Shown here: in pieces, positions 23,640-33,590 of the stretch | How the letters are laid out: every line of letters starts with the position of its first letter | Position numbering within the stretch: the first letter of the stretch is position 1 | Origin: Nematostella vectensis | Lineage: Eukaryota; Cnidaria; Anthozoa; Actiniaria; Edwardsiidae | Length of the DNA stretch: 64,000 bases | Assembly: GCF_932526225.1 (NCBI RefSeq) | Contig: NC_064041.1 | Span: forward strand, 16,239,888 to 16,303,887 | Direction: 5' to 3' | The notes under the pieces: generated by a model | The model's database searches: none | The model's input: the letters and a program-made list of their open reading frames with translations, nothing else | What the model was told of the DNA's origin: nothing | Program-made: the position numbers and the translations under genes

Positions 23640-24545
23640 TACTCAGGCAATGTACACTACTCAACCACCGACCTCGATGACTAGTGTCAATCAATGTCAA
23701 TGACGTCATAGGTCACGTGACTTTAAAAAGCTTCAATATCTCCTATCCTTAAAACCCTAAAGGCCCGATACTAAGGCAATGTACACTACTCAACCACCGG
23801 CCTCGATGACAAGTGCCACTCAATGTCAATTACGTCATAGGTCACGTGACTTTAAAAAGCTTCAATATCTCCTACCCTTTAAACCCTAAAGTTCCGGTAC
23901 TAAGGCAATGTACACTACTCAACCACTGGCCTCGATGACGAGTGTCAATCAATGTCAATGACGTCATAGCTCACGTGACTTTAAAAAGCCTCAATATCTC
24001 CTATCCTTTAAAACCCTAAAGGTCCGATACTAAGGCAATGTACACTACTCAACCACTGGCCTCGATGACGAGTGCCAATCAATGTCAATGACGTCATAGG
24101 TCACGTGACTTTAAAAAGCTTCAATATCTCCTACCCTTTAAACCCTAAAGTTCCGGTACTAAGGCAATGTACACTACTCAACCACTGGCCTCGATGACGA
24201 GTGTCAATCAATGTCAATGACGTCATAGGTCACGTGACTTTAAAAAGCCTCAATATCTCCTATCCTTTAAAACCCTAAAGGTCCGATACTAAGGCAATGT
24301 ACACTACTCAACCACTGGCCTCGATGACGAGTGCCAATCAATGTCAATGACGTCATAGGTCACGTGACTTCAAAAAGCTTTAATATCTCCTACCCTTTAA
24401 ACCCTTAAGGCCCGATACTCAGGCAATGTACACTACTCAACCACTGGCCTCGATGACGAGTGTCAATCAATGTCAATGACGTCATAGGTCACGTGACTTT
24501 AAAAAAATGTTCGACACTCAGGCAATGATGACGAGTTTCAATGTC
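23640..24545. repeat. Ginger left subterminal repeats, about 130 bp
   Basis: Seven units, each with ACACTACTCAACCACTGGCC, GTCAATGACGTCA, TCACGTGAC and CTCCTATCC. Inverted relative to the right-end set at 30870-31495. Each unit pairs a TGACGTCA (CRE-like) with a CACGTG (E-box-like) palindrome. Confidence 0.9.
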
Positions 24546-25505
24546 TATGGCATTTTATTTCATCCGCATTTCATAAACATCCGCATGTCCTTATATGAAT
24601 GGTTCTTTGTGAGAACTTAGGATACTATGTTCTTGTTATTCGTAAATTAACAGTGGCGGTCATAATTATTTATTTTCGTTTTTGTTATTTTGTATAGTTT
24701 AATGCCATTTCCTCTTTCCTGCTTATTTTGTTTGGTGTGTTGTTTTGTATCGTGGCACTTAATTTTTTGATATTTTTTTAAATTTTTTTTTGAAAATTAT
24801 TTGTTTTACAATAAAAACCTGTTTTTGATAGCCTAGAGTGGTTCTTATCTGGGGGTGGTCAGGGTAGGTTCTTGTCAGTTTTTACTCGCAATGTCCACAG
24901 TTTGCGATGACGAGTTTCAGTCAATGCAGCGTACAAAAGAAAATCACCTGATACTGAGGCCAGTAATTAGTTACGCAAACGGCATCACAGAAATACTGTA
25001 TAAATGATTTCTTATAAAAGTTTTAGTCCCAGAGAATTTCCTTGAATTAAACCATCAAAGCTGCATCATGTATATCAAAACCGTTATTTTTGGTTTCCTG
25101 TTTAATACTCTGCAACACTTCTTTTTAATGAGTGCACTGGACGAAGAACTTGACAAAACTCGCATGGCTTAAACAACTAGAGCTTTGTCGGAAATAATAT
25201 GAATACGCTTGTGAGAAAATAAGATACAATTTTTTGTCAAATAAATCTAGATTTCTCCAAGAACCGGAAATGATGTTTGCCTTTTTATAGGTGTCATGTG
25301 TAACGGAAGTGCTAGTGTTCAGAGTGAGAGAATGGTCAGCGTTACTCCTCAGATTCAGTTTGGTTGAATGAAGTAGGTTGTGTTTATATTGACTCTTGGT
25401 AGCAATTTAGTTGTGGCTTTCTCTTTAACCCTACATTCAGAGATTTTACTATTTTTATACAAAAAAAAATCAGATTGGTTACTTCTATTAGTAAAAATCC
25501 CATCA

Positions 25506-25637
25506 ATGGATTGGCGTTTTCTCCTCGTTTATCTGGTGTTAGTGGTGTTAGTTGTCTTAGTGATACCCACGTGCTTCGGGACAAGCGATGATGAGTCAAA
25601 TCAAGACAAGAAACAGGACAAAGATGAGGACAAGCAG
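25506..25637 (+). CDS. Candidate first exon of the Ginger protein, hydrophobic leader
   Basis: Starts ATG (MDWRFLLVYLVLVVLVVLV), continues into an acidic/Lys-rich stretch (SDDESNQDKKQDKDEDKQ) and ends at CAG/GTAAAT. Forty-four codons, phase 0. The main reading frame begins right after TTTATGTTTAG at 27725, also phase 0, and has no upstream ATG, so splicing 25637 to 27726 gives a 971-residue protein. The leader looks like a signal peptide or signal anchor, which is odd for a transposase. An alternative is an unrelated exon or a chance frame. Confidence 0.5.
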
Positions 25638-26732
25638 GTAAATACCTATTTATATAAAAACATGCAATGTGTTTATCACATAGAATTGAAATGGATTTTG
25701 CTCAATGGGCGGTCAACTAAACCCAGAATCAGCTTCAGGAATGTTTGGAATCTCAAAACATGGCCATCTGCAAAAACAACGCGAAACTTAGCGATAAAAA
25801 TCAATCAATCAGATAAGTAAAAAAACCGGCACAGGGGTGTATTGTATTTGCTCTGCTGTTAGCTTTACTAGGGGTACAATAGGTAAATCCGAGACTTGCC
25901 GAGGCCGTGTTTCAGAATCCGAAAGTTTTGTGAAATTTCGAAATCCGAGCCCGAAATTTTCCGGTCTCAGCTTTTTTTTTTTTTTTTCTAACGAGTTTTC
26001 GGATAACTTGATCGAGGTATGTCATAAACATCAGTTGAAAAAAGAATAAATAGAGTTACAATACATTCTTGCTACATAACGCAAAAGAAGGGGAGCCCGT
26101 AGCATTGTAACAACATAAAACAGATCGCGTTTAATTAAAAATCCGAGACCGTGGTAAGAAAAAAAAAAGGTTGGCTCCGAGACCCCCTAAACTTTTGGGG
26201 AAAAAACGAGATTCCGAGACCTTTTTGCAATTTTTTTGCGAGACTTTCGAAATTTCGAGGTACCCACCGCTACTCTTTTAACTAGGAGTCATCGAGTGAG
26301 GACAGAACTTTCCTTCCTCGAACCTTATGGTAGCCTCCAGTTATAAACGGGAATTTATTGACAAGTAAATATTACAATTTCCTAAGCTCATCGATGGTTT
26401 TGTTTGATATTTTTCACATTCCAATAAAATCATACCTATAGTACCTTTGCGGTGCTCGTAGGTTATCTTCATTTCAAACATTGCTGTTTTAACATCAAAT
26501 GGTGTTTTCAACATCCGGTGAACAGTACCAAAGACCGGTGTGTGTGTGTGTGGGGTGGGGGGGGGGGGGGCTATCTATCCTACACTGACTCCCCCCGGGA
26601 GTAATGTTAGTAGAAGCAGGCATTATAACAGCTGAGATTATAGAATTTTTCTGATTTAACATCATGTGATGACGTTATTGCTTCATGACCTTATCAAAAT
26701 TCAGACATTCAAAAACAATGATGACATGCCTA

Positions 26733-27309
26733 AATTAATTAAATGTGGACTTTAAAAGCACACTAGCATACACACATTGGCATACACAAATTAATTAAAT
26801 GTGGACTTTAAAAGCACACTAGCATACACAAATTGGCATACACACATTGGAATACACACACTGCACGGGTAATAGACTGTCCCGTCTTGGCCCGACTGGT
26901 GCCAATGGGTGTATGCTAGTGTGCTTTTAAAGTCCACATTTATGTATACATACTCGCAAGGATAGTTTGGCTATCCGACGGAGTTTTAGACTAGCAAAGG
27001 TCGCATGCGTGATCCGCACAATTGGCATCACGCTAGCCCGGTCGCAGCTCTGGATCCCACATGGATCTAAGCTGTGGTTTAAAGCACTTCGTTCGAGTCG
27101 AAGTCGCCCTGCAGTTTTTTTTGCCGATGAAGTTTAACTGAGGCAAACCGGCTATGCCATGCTGACGAGTCCTAATAAGGACGAAACAGCTGTCCATGGT
27201 TGCCGAACTGCACGGGTAATAGACTGTGCTAGCGTCCCGTCTTGGCCCGACTGGTGCCAATGTGTGTATGCTAGTGTGCTTTTAAAGTCCACATTTAAAT
27301 TAATTAATT
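26733..27309 (+). mobile_element. Retrozyme-like repeat with hammerhead ribozyme
   Basis: A block starting GCACGGGTAATAGACTGT and ending AGTCCACATTT occurs directly twice (about 26862-26942 and 27209-27296), spaced about 345 bp, with a hammerhead ribozyme just before the second copy. Inverted copies of TTAATTAAATGTGGACTTTA and AAAGCACACTAGCATACACA lie at 26733-26830. The interior has a T-arm-like hairpin (27086-27104). Short tandem units carrying a type I hammerhead resemble animal retrozymes and ribozyme-bearing Penelope-like repeats. It is nested inside the Ginger element. Confidence 0.65.
27149..27205 (+). ncRNA. Type I hammerhead ribozyme
   Basis: Core CUGACGA at 27162-27168; stem II G69-C72 with G79-C82 (GUCC/GGAC, loop UAAUAA); GAAA at 27183-27186; stem III of four pairs, ACAG/CUGU, with no loop; cleavage-site nucleotide C at 27194 within GUC; stem I formed by CCAUG (27157-27161) with CAUGG (27195-27199), then an internal loop and CGGC/GCCG. 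All invariant positions of the hammerhead core are present. The loopless stem III means activity would need a dimer or tandem transcript, as reported for animal retrozymes. Confidence 0.85.
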
Positions 27310-27425
27310 ATTTGGCGAAATGATAGCATCCAAAGTCTCTCTATTAACGTATACTGACGTATATGAAGTTTGTTTAATGCGCATTGATTTAACAAGACTC
27401 TACAATATACAAGAGGAAACAGCAC

Positions 27426-27599
27426 CAGGGCCGTAGCAGGGGGCACGTGCCCCCCCCCCCCCCATATTTAAAATATATATATAAGGAAATGATCGATAGG
27501 GGCGTGGCTGTGCCCCCAAATATTTTCTTTATGTTTCTGTATTGTGCCCCCCCCCAAAAAAAAAAAAAAAAAAATCTTACGTGGCCTGCTACGGCACTG
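27426..27599. mobile_element. 174-bp MITE, GTAGCAGG variant, AGCAC duplication
   Basis: The left end CAGGGCCGTAGCAGGGGG is matched by the right end CCTGCTACGGCACTG. AGCAC flanks both sides (27421-27425, 27600-27604). Poly-C and poly-A runs inside. It lies in the putative Ginger intron. Confidence 0.75.
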
Positions 27600-27725
27600 A
27601 GCACCGATGAGTTCTCAGCGTTTATGTACAAAGGCTGTGGGGTTATCATTTCCAAAACGATACCGGAGAAAATATGTGAAAAATATAGAAATGAACTAAT
27701 ATGATCTGTGTTTATTTATGTTTAG

Positions 27726-30509
27726 TTTATCTCAAGAAATGTGCCCCTTAACGAAGACGAGTACGATGCCCTGTTTTCCCTACTAAGTGGTGAAGCTTCG
27801 TTGAAAGACTGGCCTAAAACAGAAAACAAAGCTTTACGGCAACGAGTGTATAGAAAGCTGAAAAGCAACAAGTTCGAACTGCGTGAGGTCCATGACCCAA
27901 TGACAGCGACAAAAGTCCGACGTATCGTGCACACAGGAACAGGATGCATCGTAGCTAAGAAGTCAGAGCTCCCGAAAATTGTTGACAAGTTCTACAAAGA
28001 AAGAAAGGGCGAAGGCGCCAGGAAGCTCAATCCCACCATACGTAACATTTACGCCGGTTTATCTCGAAAACGTATTGAAGAAACTCTGAACGGGATGAAA
28101 GTGCCCAATGAAATACGGCTCCTCTTCCAAAACAAGGCTCCATTGCGCCCTATCAAGGCCAAAAGAGTACAGGAGCGCCACCAGATCGACCTAGTTAGTA
28201 TGATCAGTGTTCCCGTGACTATTGATGGCAAAACATACAAATATATCATGTCCGTAATAGACATTTTTAGTCGATTTCTCTTTCTTAGACCACTTGAGAC
28301 CAAAGAATCGTTAGAAGTAGCAGAAAATCTAGTCGATATCTACAAAGAACACGGGCCGCCATTAATCTTGCAAAGCGACCAAGGGCCCGAGTTTAAAGGC
28401 GTGGTAAAAAAAGTATGTCTGGTCCTAAACGTGATTGTGATCAAGAGCTCGGCTTACAGTCCTCAAACCCAAGGCAAAGACGAAAGATCCCACCGGACTT
28501 GGAAGGAAAAGATTCGCTTTGATATGCTGGAATGCGAAGACGGGTTAAATTGGGTAGAAAGACTCCCTGTGTACCAACAGTTATATAACGAGTCGCCACA
28601 CAGCTCTTTGGGGATGCTGTCGCCATTTGAAGTACACTTCGGGAGACCATCAAACCGACTGCGACAGCTGCTTTCTCTGGATGACAAAGGTCAGGATTTT
28701 GACGTTCCCGAGGAGAATGGAACCGACGAGATCAATTCTGATTCCGACTATGACTCATGGTTTCAAGAAATGGATAGAAAAAGACAGAAGGCACTTCACT
28801 CGTCAAACGAATCAGCAAGAAGAATGGTGAAAAGGGAACTAAAAAGGAATCCGCCCTCCAGGTACTTTGTTGGTGAAAAGGTTTTGGTAAGGCTCCCACA
28901 AACAAAGAAACTCGTGAAAGGCAAAAGAATATCTTTAAGAGGCACACGTGAAGCACTTGTCCTTAAGGCTGATCACAGTGAGCACAAGTACTTTGTCCAA
29001 ATCGATAATCCCGAAGCTCCAACAATTCGGCAAAGTATGTGGATTAAAGTCGACGACATAACGTCACTAACGAAACAGGACGAGAGTAAAAGGCAAAAGA
29101 TTGTAAAGGAGGAAATAAACGGTAAGCAAGAACAACAATTACAGATGACAAATGAAACAATTGCTGATGATGACATAGAGTTTGAAGATGAAAACAATAA
29201 CGGAAGCGTTCTTGATAATGCTATAACAGAACTGGTTAGCGACAAGGAACTCAGTGGCGATACTGTGAATCTGTACACATGCTTTTTGAATATGTACTAT
29301 GCAAGTACTCGTACAGTCACAGCGAGTACTTTTTTTTACCCCTCCCTCGATAGAAGCAATGATGCTGAAGAGACGCCATCTTACCGAAAATATATGGAAC
29401 ATAAACTATTAAGTGAAATCGATTACTTAGTAATCCCTATTCATTTGATGGAATTGAAACACTGGATTTTTGTTGTGTTATGTACTTTAGCAATGACGCT
29501 GGAGCTATATGGCTCTGCAGGTGTCAGCGAAGCACATAAGGACGTGTTTGCCAATCTCAAAACTAAGTTTATTCACAAAGAAATGGAATCTAAGAAAAAT
29601 AGTTGGTCAGAGCACGTCAATAACCGTACCCCGAGGCAATCTAATCTTGTTGATTGTGGGGTTCACATGTGCCTCATGATTAAACGACTTCTCCAAGCCA
29701 AATTTACGAGTCCTCCAGTCGCCATGCCAGATGAAAGTCGCGAAATGCGCCAAGATATGGCTGACGACATCCTAAACCATCCCTTCTTAGCGGCTCCTCC
29801 AGACAATCTTAAGATTCAAGACCTCTTTTTAAAAGAGGTCTCAACCAAAGACGTACTCGACCAGCAAGTGGCTGCTGCCGGTTGCGTCTACAGAAAGGAC
29901 GTGCCCATGGACGGTAACTGCTTCTTTCACGCAGTTAGCGACCAGCTGATAAGATTGAAGTGTCCAGGGATTCCACATAATGTCTTAAGACAAAATATCG
30001 TAAGATATTTAGAACAAAATCCGTTTACCCCTGACGGCACACATCTCGGTGAGTTTATTAACCATCGCGCCTGGGACTCATACCTACACAACATGAAGAG
30101 AGAGGGTGTGTGGGCAGACTGGATCGTTGTCTGGGCAACTGTCAATATGCTTGATCGTGACATTGCCATCGTCTCGTCAACTGGGAGTGATGGTCTGCGA
30201 ATAATCACCCCGAGCACTAGAAACAAGTCTACCGATCCCGGGAAAGAGGGAATGATTCTTCTCGGGCATAACGCCGAGCTTCATTATTATAGCCTTGACA
30301 TTGCCGAGAAAGACAGCCACCCCGCAGACCCGACATCATCCTTGATAAAAAAATACGGAGAAGGAAAAGTCACTGTACAGTTCTGCCAGAAATGCAACAA
30401 GAAGTTCAAGAGTTATTCGGGTGGGGTGTATGAACTGGGGAGCGCCTTAGCCTGTTACTCCGATGACCAGGAATACTGCGAGGATTGTTTACATGAAATG
30501 CTTTTCTAG
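27726..30509 (+). CDS. Ginger transposase: integrase, Ulp1-like and OTU domains
   Basis: Open for 927 codons; residues below count from the GTG codon at 27741. Integrase core: D150 (RHQIDLVS), D213 (LQSDQGPEF), E248 (QGKDERSH), with 34 residues between the last two. A basic SH3-like segment follows near 370-440 (GEKVLVRLP, then WIKVDDI). A Ulp1/C48-like segment has H574 (LKHWIF), Q633 and C639 (NLVDCGVHMC), but the usual Asp after the His-containing strand is replaced by Gly in LYGSAG. An OTU cysteine-protease domain has D724/C727 (MDGNCFFHAV) and H848 (AELHYY). The C-terminus has a CxxC...CxxC zinc-like knuckle (882-916). Integrases inserting with 4-bp duplications are the Ginger hallmark; Ulp1 and OTU domains could act on SUMO or ubiquitin. 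No in-frame ATG precedes codon 54, so an upstream exon is expected. Confidence 0.9.
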   Translation, partial: FISRNVPLNEDEYDALFSLLSGEASLKDWPKTENKALRQRVYRKLKSNKFELREVHDPMTATKVRRIVHTGTGCIVAKKSELPKIVDKFYKERKGEGARKLNPTIRNIYAGLSRKRIEETLNGMKVPNEIRLLFQNKAPLRPIKAKRVQERHQIDLVSMISVPVTIDGKTYKYIMSVIDIFSRFLFLRPLETKESLEVAENLVDIYKEHGPPLILQSDQGPEFKGVVKKVCLVLNVIVIKSSAYSPQTQGKDERSHRTWKEKIRFDMLECEDGLNWVERLPVYQQLYNESPHSSLGMLSPFEVHFGRPSNRLRQLLSLDDKGQDFDVPEENGTDEINSDSDYDSWFQEMDRKRQKALHSSNESARRMVKRELKRNPPSRYFVGEKVLVRLPQTKKLVKGKRISLRGTREALVLKADHSEHKYFVQIDNPEAPTIRQSMWIKVDDITSLTKQDESKRQKIVKEEINGKQEQQLQMTNETIADDDIEFEDENNNGSVLDNAITELVSDKELSGDTVNLYTCFLNMYYASTRTVTASTFFYPSLDRSNDAEETPSYRKYMEHKLLSEIDYLVIPIHLMELKHWIFVVLCTLAMTLELYGSAGVSEAHKDVFANLKTKFIHKEMESKKNSWSEHVNNRTPRQSNLVDCGVHMCLMIKRLLQAKFTSPPVAMPDESREMRQDMADDILNHPFLAAPPDNLKIQDLFLKEVSTKDVLDQQVAAAGCVYRKDVPMDGNCFFHAVSDQLIRLKCPGIPHNVLRQNIVRYLEQNPFTPDGTHLGEFINHRAWDSYLHNMKREGVWADWIVVWATVNMLDRDIAIVSSTGSDGLRIITPSTRNKSTDPGKEGMILLGHNAELHYYSLDIAEKDSHPADPTSSLIKKYGEGKVTVQFCQKCNKKFKSYSGGVYELGSALACYSDDQEYCEDCLHEMLF

Positions 30510-30716
30510 GTAACATAGTTTACACTATCCCTGTGTACGACTCGGCATTTTACATATGCCATTATTTTAAAGTTAAAGTTCAATGTTAAAGGGGGCAGTG
30601 TTCGCCCATAACCCGAGAAACGATTTTGATTTAAGAGGAAAAATGCAAGGCCATTGTTTTTCCCTCAAAAGTTCACTGTTATATCATGAAATAGTTTGTT
30701 TTCAAAAGTAGTAAAG

Positions 30717-30722
30717 AATAAA
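30717..30722 (+). terminator. Polyadenylation signal of the Ginger gene
   Basis: AATAAA about 210 bp after the TAG stop, the first on this strand downstream. Confidence 0.5.
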
Positions 30723-30869
30723 ATGCAATCATAATACAGTACATACATCGTTGTTCTAATCTTTTGGTATGGGAATGTATGGGAAAAAGCTGTGTATGAA
30801 TGTTTTGGATTGTATGACGTTTGTATTGTTGATGTCCTTAGTGGCGAGTGTTGCATGTTGCGAGGTTAG

Positions 30870-31495
30870 CAGACACTCGTCATCGAGCCTGTCACGTGAC
30901 CTATGACGTCATCGACATTGATTGACACTCGTCGTCGAGCCTGTGGTTGAGTAGTGTACATTGCCTGAGTATCGGGCCTTTAGGGTTTTAAAGGGTAGGA
31001 GATATTAAAGCTTTTTAAAGTCACGTGACCTATGACGTCATTGACATTGATTGACACTCGTCATCGAGGCCAGTGGTTGAGTAGTGTACATTGCCTGAGT
31101 ATCGGACCTTTAGGGTTTTAAAGGGTAGGAGATATTAAAGCTTTTTAAAGTCACGTGACCTATGACGTCATTGACATTGATTGACACTCGTCATCGAGGC
31201 CAGTGGTTGAGTAGTGTACATTGCCTGAGTATCGGACCTTTAGGGTTTTAAAGGATAGGAGATATTGAGGCTTTTTAAAGTCACGTGACCTATGACGTCA
31301 TTGACATTGAGTGACACTCGACATGGAGGCCAGTTGTTGAGTAGTGTACATTGCCTGAGTATCGGGCCTTTAGGGTTTTAAGGATATGAGATATTGAAGC
31401 TTTTTAAAGTCACGTGACCTATGACGTCATTGACATTGAGTGGCACTTGTCACCGAGGTCGGTGGTTGAGTAGTGTACATTCCCTGCGTATCGGG
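30870..31495. repeat. Ginger right subterminal repeats
   Basis: About five units of the same roughly 130-bp repeat as at 23640-24545, in reverse orientation. Confidence 0.9.
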
Positions 31496-31699
31496 CCTTT
31501 GTTTTAATTTTTTTTTTTTTAAATGCTTCAAAAAGTATTTCCTTCCACTTTCCCTTTGTCCATTCTGGTAATTCCACGGGGTTCATTTCGGGGACTCCTT
31601 GGGATCGTTTCGGGGCCCGGGATCATTTGGGGGACTTTTTGGGATCGTTTCGGGTCCTGGGATCGTTTCGGGTCCTGGGATCATTTCGGGTCCTGTACA

Positions 31700-31845
31700 G
31701 TAACCCTTTAGTGAGATTTGAGACTTTCAGGGGCGTAACCCTTTAGTGACATTTGAGACTTTCAGGGGAGTAACCCTTTAGTGACATTTGAGACTTTCAG
31801 GGGCGTAACCCTTTAGTGACATTTGAGACTTTCAGGGGCGTAACG
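31700..31845. repeat. 35-bp minisatellite, right of the Ginger insertion
   Basis: Four units (GTGACATTTGAGACTTTCAG variant) continuing the 22620-23451 array in the same orientation. Confidence 0.9.
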
Positions 31846-32044
31846 AGGATTCGCTTTAGGGTGCACAGGCATACACAATACTTTTTGGGAGTCGAAGAAT
31901 GGGGGGGAGAAGATACTGGCGCACTGGCCATGGACTTAGTCGCTTGTAAGTCTTAGCTTACAAGTGCCCTTGTTTATAGCTATCAAGCAATCCAAGACTG
32001 CGCTATACACCTTTGCTTAGGTTAGAACATGATCCTACTTTCAT

Positions 32045-32223
32045 CATCATCATCACCATTATCATCAGTCGTGACTATCATTAACATCTACAACAATGCC
32101 ATCATTTCCATCGCTATCATCAGCATTATCATCATCTTTATTATTGCCAAATGAAGCATAGTAATCATCATAATAATCGTCATCATCATTATCAGTCACT
32201 ATTATTATTAACACCAACAACAG

Positions 32224-32289
<66 letters not shown>

Positions 32290-32335
32290 CCAACACTATC
32301 ATCGCAAACAGCAACACCATCAGTAATAATAATTA
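32045..32335. repeat. (ATC)n microsatellite region
   Basis: Imperfect ATC/ATT triplets with a pure core near 32225-32287. Confidence 0.9.
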
Positions 32336-32744
32336 TTCATTATCTTCATTATCCATATCATCAATTTCTCTACAAGAAGAACATCTCTTTAAGACATCTT
32401 TTAGTAAAGGATCTTAGGGCTTACCTGGGCTCTTCCATGCAATTACACTAAGATCATCCTAATGAGCCATTTGTCATAGGGATTAGCTGGGAACGCGTTT
32501 TCGTGATTTATAAGTGGATATGGCTCATGCTAGGAATTTTAGCAAGTCTGCCATGTATAACATTGCATCTCTAAACGAAAAAATACCTTAATATAGCGTC
32601 TGAAGACATTGAAATACAGCGACTAAAAACGCCATGTAACATCGCGCCTAAAAAGATCATGTTATATCGCGCCTAAAAATATCTCTGTAATATCGCGCCT
32701 TAAAACATCATAAAATCGCGCCTAAAACATCGAAATATAGCGAC

Positions 32745-33590
32745 TAAAACGCATAAACACAGTAATATGGCGTGCCTAAAAACGCAAAAACACAGTAATG
32801 TGGCGTGCCTAAAATCGCAAAAACACAGTAATATTGCGTGCTTAAAGATGCAAAAACACAGTAATATGGCGTGCCTAAAAACGCAAAAACACAGTAATAT
32901 GGCGTGCCTAAAATCGCAAAAACACAGTAATGTGGCGTGCCTAAAATCGCAAAAACACAGTAATATGGCGTGCCTCAAAACGCAAAAACACAGTAATATG
33001 GCGTGCCTAAAATCGCAAAAACAGTAATATGGCGTGCCTAAAAACGCAAAAACACAGTAATATGGCGTGCCTAAAATCGCAAAAACACAGTAATGTGGCG
33101 TGCCTAAAATCGCAAAAACACAGTAATATGGCGTGCCTAAAATCGCAAAAACACAGTAATATTGCGTGCTTAAAGATGCAAAAACACAGTAATATGGCGT
33201 GCCTAAAAACGCAAAAACACAGTAATATGGCGTGCCTAAAATCGCAAAAACACAGTAATGTGGCGTGCCTAAAATCGCAAAAACACAGTAATATGGCGTG
33301 CCTAAAAACGCAAAAACACAGTAATAATGCGTGCTTAAAGATGCAAAAACACAGTAATATGGCGTGCCTAAAAACGCAAAAACACAGTAATATGGCGTGC
33401 CTAAAATCGCAAAAACACAGTAATGTGGCGTGCCTAAAATCGCAAAAACACAGTAATATGGCGTGCCTAAAAACGCAGTAATATGGCGTGCCTAAAAACG
33501 CAAAAACACAGTAATATAGCGTGCCTAAAAACGCAAAAACACAGTAATATGGCGTGCCTAAAATCGCAAAAACACAGTAATATGGCTTCA
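32745..33590. repeat. 33-bp minisatellite, about 26 units
   Basis: Unit AAAACACAGTAATATGGCGT then GCCTAAAATCGCA, with a higher-order pattern: GCTTAAAGATGC variants recur at regular intervals. Because 33 is a multiple of three it is open on both strands (ACLKTQKHSNM, FRHAILLCFC); not coding. Confidence 0.95.

Larger units (their letters stand above)
23452..31699 (+). mobile_element. Ginger-type DNA transposon, 8.2 kb, GTAA duplication
   Basis: The ends are TGTACAGGACCCGAAATGAT and its reverse complement. GTAA sits at 23448-23451 and 31700-31703, and the interrupted 35-bp array proves the insertion site. Inverted similarity reaches about 1.1 kb at the left and 0.8 kb at the right, including GATCCC-rich subterminal words and an array of about 130-bp repeats. 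TGT...ACA ends, a 4-bp duplication and a retroviral-type integrase without gag or reverse transcriptase match the published Ginger superfamily. Nested insertions: a ribozyme-bearing repeat (26733-27309) and a MITE (27426-27599). The coding part looks intact except for one Ulp1 residue. Confidence 0.9.

Noticed and set aside
23452-31699. LTR retrotransposon or retrovirus
   Set aside because: Integrase present but no gag, reverse transcriptase or direct LTRs; the ends are inverted with a 4-bp duplication.
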